This document shows, in pieces, positions 6,604 through 15,354 of a stretch of DNA of 51,385 bases. Every line of letters begins with the position of its first letter. Within the stretch, counting starts at the first letter, position 1. The notes beneath the pieces were generated by a model. The model saw nothing but the letters and a program-made list of their open reading frames with translations. It was not told where the DNA came from and did not search any database. The position numbers and the translations under genes are program-made. This DNA is from an uncultured bacterium (GTDB lineage Bacteria > Bacillota > Bacilli > Lactobacillales > Lactobacillaceae). The stretch lies in contig CAJMLF010000015.1 in NCBI GenBank assembly GCA_905214235.1, forward strand, positions 1-51,385, given 5' to 3'.

Positions 6604-9058
6604 GAGTGTCCACATTGACGGCTTTGGTAAGTGGCATGACCAGGACTTTGATTTTTCCGCTAACCCCCAGGTAATCTTTGGCAGTAATGAGGCCGGGAAA
6701 ACGACGCTGGCGACCTTTATCCGGAGCATCCTCTTTGGCTTTGCAAACGCGAAGGGGAAAAACCGCTACCAGCAGTACAAGCCGCGGACGACCGGTACTT
6801 ATGGGGGAAGCCTTCTCGTGGAGGATCACGGGACCCGGTACCGAATTCGGCGAACGGCCGGCAAGGGTGGTGGTCTGGTGACGGTGACTGACATGGACGG
6901 CCACCGCTTTGGTGAAGATAAGCTGGCTAAAATGCTTGCCAACGTCGACCAGGACTTATACCAAGCGGTCTTTAGCTTCAGCCAGGAGGAACTGGCAAAT
7001 ATCAAAGACCTTAGTCCTGACGAGGTTCACCACCAGCTTAAACAGGTCGGGGCTGTCGGCAGCCAGCAGTGGGACCAACTAATTGCCAGCCTGGTTAAGC
7101 GTGGGGATGAACTTTACAAGCCCCGGGGCCGCAAGCCACAGTTAAACCGCCACCTGGATGAGTACCGGCAACTTGCTCGACAAGCAGTACAAGCAAGTCG
7201 TAAGTATGACCAGTACATGGCTGCTAATCGGGACCAGCAGCAACAAAAAGCAGCGGTCCAAAAGTGGCAACAAGAAGAAACAAATTTAACCGCCCGGGTC
7301 AACCGGTTGGACCAGCTAAGTCGCCTGTGGCCAATCTATGATGCCTGGAAGAAGAGACAGCCACAAGCAGCGACAGTTGCGGTTGCCCCAGACGATATTG
7401 AGCAGGTCAACCAACTACGGGGCCAATTTAATGGCTTGGCGGCCCAACTGGGGACCCTCAGGGATGAAATCGCCCGCCTGCAAAAAGATGTCGCGCAATT
7501 TGACCGGGACGAGCTAGCGGACTACCACCAACACCGCTATGATTACCAGCGACTCCAGACGGCCCTGCTCCAGCTCCAGTCGCGCGATGACCAGTACCAC
7601 CAGCAGCAGGGACGTCTTGAGCAGCTGTTTGCGGAGCGCAACCGTCTCCAAAGGCGTTACGGTCACCAGTTACCAAAGCCGCTGTCCGAACAAGAAACCG
7701 TGACGCTTCAGAGCCTTTTAGGCAACCATCCGGCGTCTACAACAACTAACCGGCGGATGTCTGCAGGGCTTTTGGGCCTCGGTGCCGCCTTGTTTATCCT
7801 GGGAATGTTCGGTCACCACGGGTTGGTCATGCTGATGGGACTGATTGTCCTGGCGGCTACCGGGGCGTGGCTTTATAAAACAAATAATGAGATAAGCCGG
7901 TCCACTGATCACCAACAGGCCGCCCTGCGACGTTTTGGCCGCCTCCACGGACTGACCAATTTTCCGGTCAGCGAATGGTTGCCAATGCAAGCCGACTTAT
8001 ACCGGGTTGCAGAACTGGACCAGCAGATCGCCAATTCACAGACAGCGGCCAGTGAGATTAAGACACGGCTGGCGGAACTGCAGTGGCGGTTGACAGGTAA
8101 GGCAAGTGGCCAGACGCCGGCAGAATTAAGTCAGCACTTTAATGACTGGCTAAGCCGCCGGGCCAGTGACTATCAGGAATGGCAACGGGTCACCCGGCAG
8201 TTGGAAAACAGTCAGCAGCAAGAATCCGCGGTGCGGGCCCAGCAGGACAAAATTACTGACCAGCTCAAGCAAATTTACCGTCGGGCCCAAACAAGTAGTC
8301 CGGATGACTTCGACAGCCTGGTCAGCCAGCAGGCCGGTCAGCAGACCCGCCGTATTACGACCAGCGTATACGGTCAGCAGTTAACGGCTGCGGATAAGGC
8401 GGCGCTGGCCCGCTTTGACAGTGAAGCAAGCCTGCGTGATCGGCAGCAGCGGTTGGCCCATCACTTAACTGAAGTCCGTGCCCACCTGCACGGGGCAAGG
8501 GAACAAGTCCAGCGGGACCAGTTCACCATCAAAAACTTGGCGGCTGATGGAACTCCCGATGAATTGGCCCAACACCAGGCCAGTTTATTGGCAAAGATTA
8601 TCCAGGAGGCCCAGCAATGGATGAGCTACCAGCTGGCAATTCAATGGATTGACCGGGCCCTGTCTTTGGCCTCAACCGACCGCTACCCGGCGGTTATTAA
8701 AGCGGCGGAAAAGAACTTTGCCATCTTAACGGGCGGACATTACCAAAAGATTGCCTTAGCAACCAAGGAAGTCCGGGTATTGGATGACCAGCAAGAGTGG
8801 TACGCGGTCGGGGAACTGTCGACCGGGACGGCGGAACAGTTATTCGTGGCCCTCCGTCTGGGCTTCATCAGTGTAATGAGCGACCGGTTACGGTTACCAA
8901 TTATCATTGATGACGGTTTTGTTAACTTTGACCAGCAGCGTCGCCAGCGGGTGATCGAACTCCTCAATGACCTGGCAACAAGGAACCAGGTCTTGTACTT
9001 TACCGCCAACGACCAGGCGCGAAAGCTTCCCGGCGTCTTGGACCTCGATCGTGAATAA
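6593..9058 (+). CDS. yhaN: YhaN-like AAA ATPase with coiled coil and membrane hairpin
   Basis: An 821-residue SMC/Rad50-like ATPase, the likely partner of YhaO. The N-terminus has a Walker A motif (GSNEAGKTT, about residues 30-38). The C-terminus has an ABC-signature-like LSTGTAEQ near 740 and a Walker B IIIDDGF near 768. Between them lie long Gln-rich coiled coils. Two hydrophobic segments near residues 389-428 would put the hinge of the coiled coil in the membrane, unlike SbcC. It is shorter than my recollection of Bacillus YhaN (over 900 residues). The GTG start at 6593 overlaps the end of yhaO and gives the expected N-terminus MKIKSVHIDGFGK. Confidence 0.88.
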   Translation: MKIKSVHIDGFGKWHDQDFDFSANPQVIFGSNEAGKTTLATFIRSILFGFANAKGKNRYQQYKPRTTGTYGGSLLVEDHGTRYRIRRTAGKGGGLVTVTDMDGHRFGEDKLAKMLANVDQDLYQAVFSFSQEELANIKDLSPDEVHHQLKQVGAVGSQQWDQLIASLVKRGDELYKPRGRKPQLNRHLDEYRQLARQAVQASRKYDQYMAANRDQQQQKAAVQKWQQEETNLTARVNRLDQLSRLWPIYDAWKKRQPQAATVAVAPDDIEQVNQLRGQFNGLAAQLGTLRDEIARLQKDVAQFDRDELADYHQHRYDYQRLQTALLQLQSRDDQYHQQQGRLEQLFAERNRLQRRYGHQLPKPLSEQETVTLQSLLGNHPASTTTNRRMSAGLLGLGAALFILGMFGHHGLVMLMGLIVLAATGAWLYKTNNEISRSTDHQQAALRRFGRLHGLTNFPVSEWLPMQADLYRVAELDQQIANSQTAASEIKTRLAELQWRLTGKASGQTPAELSQHFNDWLSRRASDYQEWQRVTRQLENSQQQESAVRAQQDKITDQLKQIYRRAQTSSPDDFDSLVSQQAGQQTRRITTSVYGQQLTAADKAALARFDSEASLRDRQQRLAHHLTEVRAHLHGAREQVQRDQFTIKNLAADGTPDELAQHQASLLAKIIQEAQQWMSYQLAIQWIDRALSLASTDRYPAVIKAAEKNFAILTGGHYQKIALATKEVRVLDDQQEWYAVGELSTGTAEQLFVALRLGFISVMSDRLRLPIIIDDGFVNFDQQRRQRVIELLNDLATRNQVLYFTANDQARKLPGVLDLDRE

Positions 9059-9167
9059 TTTATGAAGATCGGTTAAACTTTTTATTGCATACCGTCCGTT
9101 TGCCGTCAATTGTGGTATATTTGATGGGTGAACTTTTCGAAATAAATAAATTAAGGGATGTGTTTTT

Positions 9168-10115
9168 TTGAAATCGAAGAAGTTAATTGCGATTATTGCG
9201 GGGGCGGCATTGATGCTGCCATTAGCTGCATGTGGTAACAAGGCGGTCGCAACCACTAGTGGTGGGAAGATCACCGAGAGTCAATACTACAGCAGCATGA
9301 AGCAGACCAGCAATGGGAAGCAGGTCCTTCAACAAATGATCCTGGACAAGGTCTTGCAAAAGGAATATGGTAAGCAAGTTTCCGATAAGCAGGTCAATGC
9401 CGAATACAACACGTACAAGAACCAGTACGGGCAAAACTTCAGTGCCTACCTCCAGCAAAACGGGATGACGGAAAAGTCCTTCAAGCAGCAGATTCGTTCT
9501 AACCTGTTGCTCCAGGCTGCAGTAAAGGACTATTCCCACATTACCAACAAGCAAATCAACAAGCAGTGGAAGAAGTACCAGCCAAAGGTTCAAACTGCGG
9601 AAATCCTGGTCGGCAGTAAGGAAGAGGCCCAAAACATCATCAGCCGGCTTGACAGCTCCAGCAATAAGTACAAGACCTTCAAGAAGCTTGCCAAATCCCA
9701 GTCGACCGACACCTCAAACAAGGATGCCGGTGGGCGGGTGCCAGCCTTTGATAACACCGATAACCAGCTCGACTCGGCTTACAAGAAGGCAGCCTTTAAG
9801 CTGAAGACGGGTGAATACACGTCCACGCCGGTCAAGACCGATGACGGTTACCAGGTAATCTACATGATTGAACACCCGGCCAAGGGTAAGAAGAGTCAAC
9901 ACATCGCTGACTTACGGAACCAGATTGTTCAAGAAAACATGAACAACCGGACATTCTTACACAAGGTTGTCTCCAACGTCCTGAAGAAGGGGAACGTTTC
10001 AATCAAGGATAATGACGAGAAGAACATCCTGGATGACTACTTGAACACGAATAGCACTAATAGTGGTTCACTAGGAAACAACTCTAACAACGGTTCCTCG
10101 AGTTCTAATAACTAA
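9168..10115 (+). CDS. prsA: Foldase lipoprotein PrsA (peptidyl-prolyl isomerase)
   Basis: A membrane-anchored extracytoplasmic foldase that assists secreted proteins, including penicillin-binding proteins. The signal peptide ends in lipobox LAAC with the lipidated Cys22. A PpiC/parvulin-like domain spans roughly residues 145-235 ([22 protein letters not shown]). The C-terminus is a low-complexity Asn/Ser/Gly tail. The start is a TTG at 9168, chosen because AAGGGA at 9153-9158 is well spaced and no ATG occurs before the signal peptide. Whether the isomerase active site is intact was not checked. Two hairpins follow the gene. Confidence 0.93.
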   Translation: MKSKKLIAIIAGAALMLPLAACGNKAVATTSGGKITESQYYSSMKQTSNGKQVLQQMILDKVLQKEYGKQVSDKQVNAEYNTYKNQYGQNFSAYLQQNGMTEKSFKQQIRSNLLLQAAVKDYSHITNKQINKQWKKYQPKVQTAEILVGSKEEAQNIISRLDSSSNKYKTFKKLAKSQSTDTSNKDAGGRVPAFDNTDNQLDSAYKKAAFKLKTGEYTSTPVKTDDGYQVIYMIEHPAKGKKSQHIADLRNQIVQENMNNRTFLHKVVSNVLKKGNVSIKDNDEKNILDDYLNTNSTNSGSLGNNSNNGSSSSNN

Positions 10116-10161
10116 TGTTTAAGGTGGGAAAATGACCTTGGCTTTCTTGCTTTAGATGAAA

Positions 10162-10200
10162 AAATCCGCACTGCGATTGTAAAAGGCGCAGTGCGGATTT
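10162..10200 (+). terminator. Terminator after prsA
   Basis: AAATCCGCACTGCG at 10162-10175 pairs perfectly with CGCAGTGCGGATTT at 10187-10200, followed by a short A/T tract. The symmetric arms may work in both directions. Confidence 0.8.
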
Positions 10201-10242
10201 ATATATATAGGAATAAGGGGCTGGGCGGCAACCTTGATATAT

Positions 10243-10287
10243 AAAAGCCGGGCGATGGACTACTGATTGGTTCATTGCCCGGCTTTT
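10243..10287 (-). terminator. Terminator of the hit operon (minus strand)
   Basis: An 18-base-pair hairpin: AAAAGCCGGGCGATGGAC (10243-10260) against GTTCATTGCCCGGCTTTT (10270-10287). On the minus strand it ends in TTTTATATAT, just after the small minus-strand gene. Confidence 0.8.
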
Positions 10288-10312
10288 ATGAGCGCGGAAA
10301 CACCGTCACCAT

Positions 10313-10531
10313 TTATTTAAGCCGCTTATTCAACTTTTCGACAATCTCTTGGATTCGGTCAAGACGGTGCTGGTCTTTGAACTTCCACTTGTTGACCAGT
10401 ACCGTTACTTCCTGCTGGTATTCGCTAACTGCCGGCAGGGCTTTCTGGAGCTTTGCCAGATTAGCCTGTAGCTGCTTGCCCTCGCGACCCAGCTTTTTCA
10501 CATCACTAATAACGTTTTTAATTGCTTGCAT
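10313..10531 (-). CDS. Small predicted coiled-coil protein
   Basis: A 72-residue protein I cannot assign to a family. It is mostly helical with regular hydrophobic spacing (LGREGKQLQANLAKLQKAL; RLDRIQEIVEKLNKRLK) and has no cysteine or membrane segment. It is joined to the upstream HIT gene by a TAATG overlap (stop and start share one base), so translation is probably coupled. The operon terminator follows. It is considered real because of the tight coupling and clean operon layout. No function is proposed. Confidence 0.7.
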   Translation of the reverse strand: MQAIKNVISDVKKLGREGKQLQANLAKLQKALPAVSEYQQEVTVLVNKWKFKDQHRLDRIQEIVEKLNKRLK

Positions 10532-10965
10532 TATTGGGCGTCCTTAAATTGGTCAGCGATAGCCTTTTGGATTTCCTGGTACTTTTCTTCGTTGTACTTG
10601 CCGGAGTTATCCTTGAAGATCATCTTAAAGTCGTCCTGGTCGGTGTAGCGGGGGATAAGGTGGATGTGGGAGTGGAATACGGACTGGTAAGCAACCTCAC
10701 CGTTATTGTTAATGATGTTCATTCCCTTGATAGCGGGGTTAGATTGCTTAATGGCCCGGGCAATCTTTGGAATCCGGGAGAAGACCGCTGCCGCAAGGTC
10801 TTCGTCATAGGCAAAGATGTCTTTAACATGCTTCTTTGGGACGACCAAAGTGTGGCCCGGTGTCCCCTGTGAGATATCCAAGAAGGCCTTCACAACGTCG
10901 TCTTCGTAAACCGTGTAGCTAGGAATTTCACCATTAATTATTTTGCAGAAAATACAATCAGTCAT
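10531..10965 (-). CDS. hit: HIT family nucleotide-binding protein (Hint-like)
   Basis: A 144-residue histidine-triad protein. These hydrolyse AMP-lysine or related nucleotide conjugates in the cytoplasm. The active-site triad is H98-S-H100-I-H102-LIP, and the N-terminal C4IFC7 pair is typical of zinc-binding Hint proteins. The start was set at the ATG at 10965, because an upstream in-frame GTG at 10974 lies inside the AAAGGAG ribosome-binding site. It lies between prsA and ecsA, as in Bacillus, but is divergently transcribed from ecsA. Confidence 0.92.
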   Translation of the reverse strand: MTDCIFCKIINGEIPSYTVYEDDVVKAFLDISQGTPGHTLVVPKKHVKDIFAYDEDLAAAVFSRIPKIARAIKQSNPAIKGMNIINNNGEVAYQSVFHSHIHLIPRYTDQDDFKMIFKDNSGKYNEEKYQEIQKAIADQFKDAQ

Positions 10966-11038
10966 AAGTACCACTCCTTTAGTGTTATGTTAACCTTAGT
11001 ATACCTAAATTTGGTCCAAGCTGCATGAATTTACGGTA

Positions 11039-11047
11039 TGGTATAAT
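11039..11047 (+). promoter_or_regulatory. Extended -10 promoter for ecsAB
   Basis: TGGTATAAT: TG at 11039-11040 and TATAAT at 11042-11047. No good -35 box is visible. It lies in the divergent region between hit and ecsA. Confidence 0.6.
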
Positions 11048-11082
11048 GAATTTTTGAAAAAGTAGGTAAGGAAGGCATATTA

Positions 11083-11820
11083 ATGGCACTAGAAGTGAAG
11101 AACCTGGTTGGGGGATACTCCCAAATACCAGTGTTAAAGAAAGTGAACTTGGATGTCCAGCCCGGTGAATTGGTCGGCCTGATTGGTCTCAACGGTGCTG
11201 GTAAGTCGACAACGTTAAACCACATTATTGGGATTCTGCGGCCATTTTCCGGGGAAATCACCCTCAATGGCTTGAACATCCGGGACAACCCCAACGAGTA
11301 CAAGAAGCAGATTGCCTACGTTCCCGAAACGCCCATCCTTTACGATGAGTTAACCTTGCGAGAGCACCTGGAATTGACGATGAACGCCTACCAACTGGAC
11401 CATGACCAGGCCTGGCAACGGGCGCACAAGCTATTGAAGACTTTCCGGCTTGATAACAAGCTGGACTGGTTCCCGGCAAACTTCTCCAAGGGGATGAAGC
11501 AGAAGGTAATGATCTGCTGTGCGTTCATGACGGATGCCAAGCTGCTGATCGTGGATGAACCATTTTATGGTCTGGACCCACTGGCCGTTCACGACCTTTT
11601 GAACCTAATTGCCGAAAAGAAGGCGGCAGGGGTTGCGGTTTTGATGTCAACCCACGTCCTGGACACGGCCCAGCGGTACTGTGACCGCTTCGTCCTACTT
11701 GCTAACGGCCAGGTCAAGGCCCACGGGACCCTGGCCGAACTGCGGGCGCAGGCTGATCGGCCGGACGAGTCACTTGATGAGATCTATCTTGGCTTAGCAA
11801 GGGATGAGCAAAATGAATAA
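11083..11820 (+). CDS. ecsA: ABC transporter ATP-binding protein EcsA
   Basis: The ATPase of the Ecs exporter, which in other Firmicutes affects secretion, RseP-type proteolysis of peptides and competence. The 245-residue protein shows Walker A GLNGAGKST (35-43), a signature variant FSKGMKQK, Walker B LLIVDEPF and an H-loop in MSTHVLD. It overlaps the permease gene by 17 bases, so the two are co-translated. Identification rests on the hit-ecsA-ecsB order as well as the domain. Confidence 0.92.
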   Translation: MALEVKNLVGGYSQIPVLKKVNLDVQPGELVGLIGLNGAGKSTTLNHIIGILRPFSGEITLNGLNIRDNPNEYKKQIAYVPETPILYDELTLREHLELTMNAYQLDHDQAWQRAHKLLKTFRLDNKLDWFPANFSKGMKQKVMICCAFMTDAKLLIVDEPFYGLDPLAVHDLLNLIAEKKAAGVAVLMSTHVLDTAQRYCDRFVLLANGQVKAHGTLAELRAQADRPDESLDEIYLGLARDEQNE

Positions 11821-13006
11821 TTTATTTGCAACGCGGCGCCAGCGCCATTTCATGATGCTGCTAAAGTATTGGCGACTGGTGTTTAATGACCACTTCGTAA
11901 TCGCCCTCTTCTTCCTCTTCGGTGCGCTGGCCTACGGTTATGGGCAGTGGCTACCGACCCTGGGTCCCCACTTGTGGTGGAGTCGCTGGCTACTGGTGAT
12001 CTGGTTTGTCGCAATTGCCCAGTTTGGTCGCTTGGCTACCCTCTTAAAGCGGCCCGACCCGGTATTCCTCTTACCCCAGGTGACGGCAATGGAGGCCTAC
12101 CTCAAAAGGGCCTTTGCCTACAGCCTGCTTCTGGGTGAGCTGATTACCATTGCGGGGACCTTCGTGGCCCTGCCGTTTGCCATGACGACCGAAAAGTTAT
12201 CGACGGTTGACATTGTCCTCATCTTTTTGACCGCGATGGTCAGCAAGGATGACTGGCTATTTACCGCCCGTAAGTCAATCAGTATGCGGTGGGCGCGTTT
12301 TCAGTGGCGGACCCGCGCAGAGTACTGGGTTAACCCCGCCCTGGCGGCTTTAGCAACCTGGCTGGTGAACCCCACGGTAGGTCTTATCGTGGCAATCGTC
12401 GTCGACCTAGCAATGCGGTTGGTATACCGGGACTTGATAGTTGATTGGCGGGCGGCTGTCAAGATGGAAGAGGACCGGATGTACAGCGTCTACCGCTTCT
12501 TTAACCTCTTTACCGATGTCCCAAGTGTCCAGGGGAATGTAAAACGGCGGAAGTGGGCGACGAGCCTGATCAAGTGGCTGACGGTTGGCAAGCATCCCTG
12601 GTCATACATCTACGCCCGGGGCTTTGTCCGTAACACTGAGATTAGTGGAATTGTTAGTCGGTTGACCGTCTTGGGAATGGTCCTCACTTTCTTGATTCCG
12701 GTTCACTGGTTGAATACGGTTATGGCCCTGTTATTCATCTACTTAATTGCCACCCAGTTAATGCCGCTCTTTGACCAGTACGACGGGAATGTTTTTACCC
12801 ACCTGTACCCGGTTACCCAAAGTGAGCGGGTGGCGGACTTCCAGAACTTGCTAGCCCGGGTGACCCTGATTGAGGCGGGGCTAATCGTCATTGCTAGCAT
12901 TGGCCTGCGGGTTGATTGGGAGCAATTTTTAATTAACCTTGTCCTAGCAGGAATCGAGGTTGCCTTTTTAACCCACTTTTACTTTAAACTACGAATGAAA
13001 AACTGA
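11804..13006 (+). CDS. ecsB: ABC transporter permease EcsB
   Basis: The membrane partner of EcsA, 400 residues with many hydrophobic segments (for example HFVIALFFLFGALAYGYG and the C-terminal AGLIVIASIGLRV) separated by basic loops. It matches EcsB in length and in position directly after ecsA. The ATG at 11804 is used. An in-frame ATG at 11813 is an alternative and cannot be excluded, since both are near the AAGGGATGAG stretch. trmB follows 15 bases later, probably in the same transcript. Confidence 0.88.
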   Translation: MSKMNNLFATRRQRHFMMLLKYWRLVFNDHFVIALFFLFGALAYGYGQWLPTLGPHLWWSRWLLVIWFVAIAQFGRLATLLKRPDPVFLLPQVTAMEAYLKRAFAYSLLLGELITIAGTFVALPFAMTTEKLSTVDIVLIFLTAMVSKDDWLFTARKSISMRWARFQWRTRAEYWVNPALAALATWLVNPTVGLIVAIVVDLAMRLVYRDLIVDWRAAVKMEEDRMYSVYRFFNLFTDVPSVQGNVKRRKWATSLIKWLTVGKHPWSYIYARGFVRNTEISGIVSRLTVLGMVLTFLIPVHWLNTVMALLFIYLIATQLMPLFDQYDGNVFTHLYPVTQSERVADFQNLLARVTLIEAGLIVIASIGLRVDWEQFLINLVLAGIEVAFLTHFYFKLRMKN

Positions 13007-13021
13007 GCGAGGAATACTAAT

Positions 13022-13663
13022 ATGCGTGTAAAACATAAAAAATGGGCAGCACCGTTAATTGCGGCCCACCCAGAAAAAATGGTGACGAATGCTGAAGAAG
13101 TGAAGGGCAAGTGGCAAAAACGCTTTGAAAAGCCCCAGCCAATTCACCTGGAAGTGGGGATGGGAAAGGGCCAGTTCATCATCGGAATGGCCAAGGCCCA
13201 CCCAGAGGTCAACTTTATTGGTCTAGAAATTCAGGAGACGGTCGCAGCGATTGCCCTGAAGAAGGCCCTTACAGAAGACCTCCCCAACCTCCAGCTGGTT
13301 TGCGGGGATGGTTCAGATATCACTAACTACTTTGAACCCCACGAAATTGACCGGATGTATTTAAACTTCTCCGACCCGTGGCCTAAGAAGCGTCACGCCA
13401 AGCGGCGTTTGACCTACCACACCTTCCTGGATGGCTACCAAAACATCCTGAAAGAGCAGGGGACCATCGAGCTGAAGACGGATAATATGGGCTTCTTTGA
13501 ATTCTCCCTGGAGAGTATGAATAACTACGGGATGAAGTTTGATGGGGTCTGGCTCGACCTCCACAACAGCGATGAAAATGAACACAACGTTGAAACCGAA
13601 TATGAGCAAAAATTTGCGGCTAAGGGGCAACCAATTTACAAACTGACTGCCCACTTTGCTTAA
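13022..13663 (+). CDS. trmB: tRNA (guanine-N7-)-methyltransferase TrmB
   Basis: A SAM-dependent enzyme that makes m7G46 in tRNA. The 213-residue length is normal. The SAM-binding motif is [11 protein letters not shown] near residue 41, followed by the family signature [15 protein letters not shown] near 115-130. The start has GAGGAA upstream. It is the last gene of the ecsAB unit and is followed by a strong hairpin that it shares with the convergent PepSY-like gene. Confidence 0.95.
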   Translation: MRVKHKKWAAPLIAAHPEKMVTNAEEVKGKWQKRFEKPQPIHLEVGMGKGQFIIGMAKAHPEVNFIGLEIQETVAAIALKKALTEDLPNLQLVCGDGSDITNYFEPHEIDRMYLNFSDPWPKKRHAKRRLTYHTFLDGYQNILKEQGTIELKTDNMGFFEFSLESMNNYGMKFDGVWLDLHNSDENEHNVETEYEQKFAAKGQPIYKLTAHFA

Positions 13664-13664
13664 A

Positions 13665-13705
13665 AAAATTCCCCAGTAGGTATTTTGACCTTGCTGGGGA
13701 ATTTT
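13665..13705 (+). terminator. Bidirectional terminator between trmB and the PepSY-like gene
   Basis: AAAATTCCCCAGTAGG pairs with the CC-rich 3' arm ending in CTGGGGAATTTT. It has A-rich and T-rich flanks on both sides and lies between convergent genes. Confidence 0.85.
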
Positions 13706-13710
13706 AATTC

Positions 13711-14049
13711 TTAATCGTCTGCCAACCGCTTGAGTTCCAGCAGGCTACCGGTGTAGGCATCCACCCGGAACTCGTAGTTAACGGGTTCATTGTCTTCTAG
13801 CCGCGTCAATCCACCCCGGTAGGCGCTAGTCTTAACGGCGTAGCGTTGGAAGGGGACGCGACGGTGGTCAATCCAGCTGCCGGTGATGGTTCCTTCGCGG
13901 GCAAAATCATTGCGAATCAGCTTGAGTGCCCGGTTGGCCGAAATAGGCCGTTTGCCAAATAGCTTACCAGCCACGAAGCCAGCCACCCCGGAGGCACCAA
14001 GCGTCACCGGAATTAACCATGGATTAAGCGTGTTGTTTGAATCGTTCAT
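13711..14049 (-). CDS. Small membrane-anchored PepSY-like protein
   Basis: 112 residues with one N-terminal hydrophobic segment rich in Gly/Ala/Val (about residues 11-28, IPVTLGASGVAGFVAGKLF). A soluble part follows that resembles a PepSY fold: SANRALKLIRNDF followed by YEFRVDAYTGSLLELKRL, which matches the usual YxVxVDAxTGxVL ending. PepSY domains often act as protease inhibitors or sensors at the envelope. The assignment is by eye. Start ATG with AAGGAAG upstream. Confidence 0.65.
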   Translation of the reverse strand: MNDSNNTLNPWLIPVTLGASGVAGFVAGKLFGKRPISANRALKLIRNDFAREGTITGSWIDHRRVPFQRYAVKTSAYRGGLTRLEDNEPVNYEFRVDAYTGSLLELKRLADD

Positions 14050-14132
14050 TGGATTGCTTCCTTTATAATTTTATTCACTAGCGATTAATATTAACTTATT
14101 GTAACATTTTCTTCAAATAAGTCCAAAAGTGC

Positions 14133-14167
14133 AACTTACTTTTCATAAGTTGAGAATATGATATAGT
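14133..14167 (+). promoter_or_regulatory. Promoter of ytpP with a 6-bp dyad at the -35 region
   Basis: TGATATAGT gives an extended -10 (TATAGT at 14162-14167). AACTTA at 14133-14138 and TAAGTT at 14146-14151 form a perfect inverted repeat over the expected -35 box, a possible repressor or activator site. Confidence 0.5.
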
Positions 14168-14197
14168 AAAAATAAACATCAGGAAAGGGATGGTCGA

Positions 14198-14518
14198 ATG
14201 GAAAGTTTACCTGTTATGAAGGAAGACCAATTGCAACAGAAGCTGGCGAAGGGGAAGTACGTCCTGTTCTTTACAGCTGGTTGGTGCCCGGACTGCCGCT
14301 TTATCAAACCGGCAATGCCCGAGATTGAGAAGGATTTTCCGGAATTCACCTTTCTGCAAGTCGACCGGGACGAAAACATTGACCTGGCGGCGGAGCTAAA
14401 TATCTTTGGCATCCCTAGCTTTGTTGCCTACGCGGATGGGAAAGAAATTGGCCGTTTTGTCAATAAAGATCGAAAAACCAAGCAACAAGTGGAAGATTTT
14501 TTGCGTAAATTGAAGTAA
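14198..14518 (+). CDS. ytpP: Thioredoxin-like protein YtpP
   Basis: A 106-residue thioredoxin-fold protein with active-site C30-P-D-C33 (in FFTAGWCPDC) and the cis-Pro loop GIPSF. A thiol-disulfide reductase or bacilliredoxin-like role is likely. In Bacillus, ytpP lies next to ytpR, as it does here, which supports the name. The ATG at 14198 follows GGAAAGGG. Confidence 0.85.
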   Translation: MESLPVMKEDQLQQKLAKGKYVLFFTAGWCPDCRFIKPAMPEIEKDFPEFTFLQVDRDENIDLAAELNIFGIPSFVAYADGKEIGRFVNKDRKTKQQVEDFLRKLK

Positions 14519-14560
14519 AATATAAAGCGCAAGTCAATCCGACCCGCTTGAATAAATTAA

Positions 14561-14597
14561 TAAAAGTGGGCGCTATCGTTGCGCTCTTTTTATTTTG
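14561..14597 (+). terminator. Terminator between ytpP and ytpR
   Basis: GGGCGC at 14568-14573 pairs with GCGCTC at 14581-14586, extended by the A-rich and T-rich flanks, followed by TTTTTATTTT. Confidence 0.65.
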
Positions 14598-14631
14598 GGC
14601 GGGAATCAGTTATTTAAGAAAGGAACATTCG

Positions 14632-15279
14632 ATGCTAATTGCGAGTTATAATCCCAGTGAAATGGGCGATATTTTAGTAACAATCACGGCACCAGATAAT
14701 GGTGCGCAGGTAAGCAAGGTCAACAAAGGCGTTGCCCAAATTACCACGGCTAAGGACCAGCAGTTGCTTGGCTACAACTTTATGAACGCGAGCCAAATTT
14801 TGCCAGAACTGAAGGGACAAAATGGCCAGGTCTTCTTAAGTGATGAAGCGGTCGCCAAGTTGAACGAGCAGATTCACGCTGCCGGCTTTGATGCTGAAAT
14901 CACCGCGGACCACGATCCAAAGTTTGTGGTGGGGTATGTTGAAGAATTAAAGGACCACCCGAAGTCTGACCACCTGAAGGTTACTAAGACCCGGATTGGT
15001 GCTGACCAGACTGTCCAGATTGTTTGTGGGTCACCAAATGTTAAGGCGGGCATTAAGGTCGTTGTTGCCCGGCCTGGTGCAATGATGCCTGATGGCAAGA
15101 TTATTTGGCCGGGGGCCCTCATGGGGGTAGAAAGTGACGGGATGCTTTGCGGCTTCCGTGAATTGCGGATGAAGAATGCTCCCGATAAGAAGGGCCTGTG
15201 GATTATTCCCGATGACTGGCAAGAAGTTGGTGAAGCCGTGGACTTCGCAAAGGCGGACACCTTCTTCCCTGCTAAATAA
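14632..15279 (+). CDS. ytpR: YtpR family tRNA-binding protein
   Basis: A 215-residue protein with a C-terminal EMAP-II/PheT-N-type tRNA-binding OB fold (VGYVEELKDHPKSDHLKV, IVCGSPNVKAGIKVVVA). The same motifs occur in the N-terminus of PheT in this window. The DUF4479-like N-terminal part is MLIASYNPSEMGD. The start was placed at the ATG at 14632, behind AAGAAAGGAA. A longer reading from a TTG at 14548 would run through the terminator and was rejected. Its cellular role is not settled; binding of tRNA or a related RNA is inferred from the fold. Confidence 0.87.
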   Translation: MLIASYNPSEMGDILVTITAPDNGAQVSKVNKGVAQITTAKDQQLLGYNFMNASQILPELKGQNGQVFLSDEAVAKLNEQIHAAGFDAEITADHDPKFVVGYVEELKDHPKSDHLKVTKTRIGADQTVQIVCGSPNVKAGIKVVVARPGAMMPDGKIIWPGALMGVESDGMLCGFRELRMKNAPDKKGLWIIPDDWQEVGEAVDFAKADTFFPAK

Positions 15280-15302
15280 TTATCAAAATTGTTAAATCAC
15301 TA

Positions 15303-15330
15303 TTGCTTAAAAACAGGAATGCTATATGAT
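15303..15330 (+). promoter_or_regulatory. Promoter of murC
   Basis: TTGCTT at 15303-15308 and TATGAT at 15325-15330 with a 16-base spacer. It would produce a leader of about 70 bases containing the hairpin at 15355-15393. Confidence 0.5.
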
Positions 15331-15354
15331 TTAGGGGACAAAAGGTAGTTTGCT

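Noticed and set aside
14548..14631. In-frame extension of YtpR from a TTG, adding a hydrophobic N-terminus
   Set aside because: It reads through the terminator hairpin after ytpP, has no ribosome-binding site, and the ATG at 14632 has a good one and gives the standard N-terminus.
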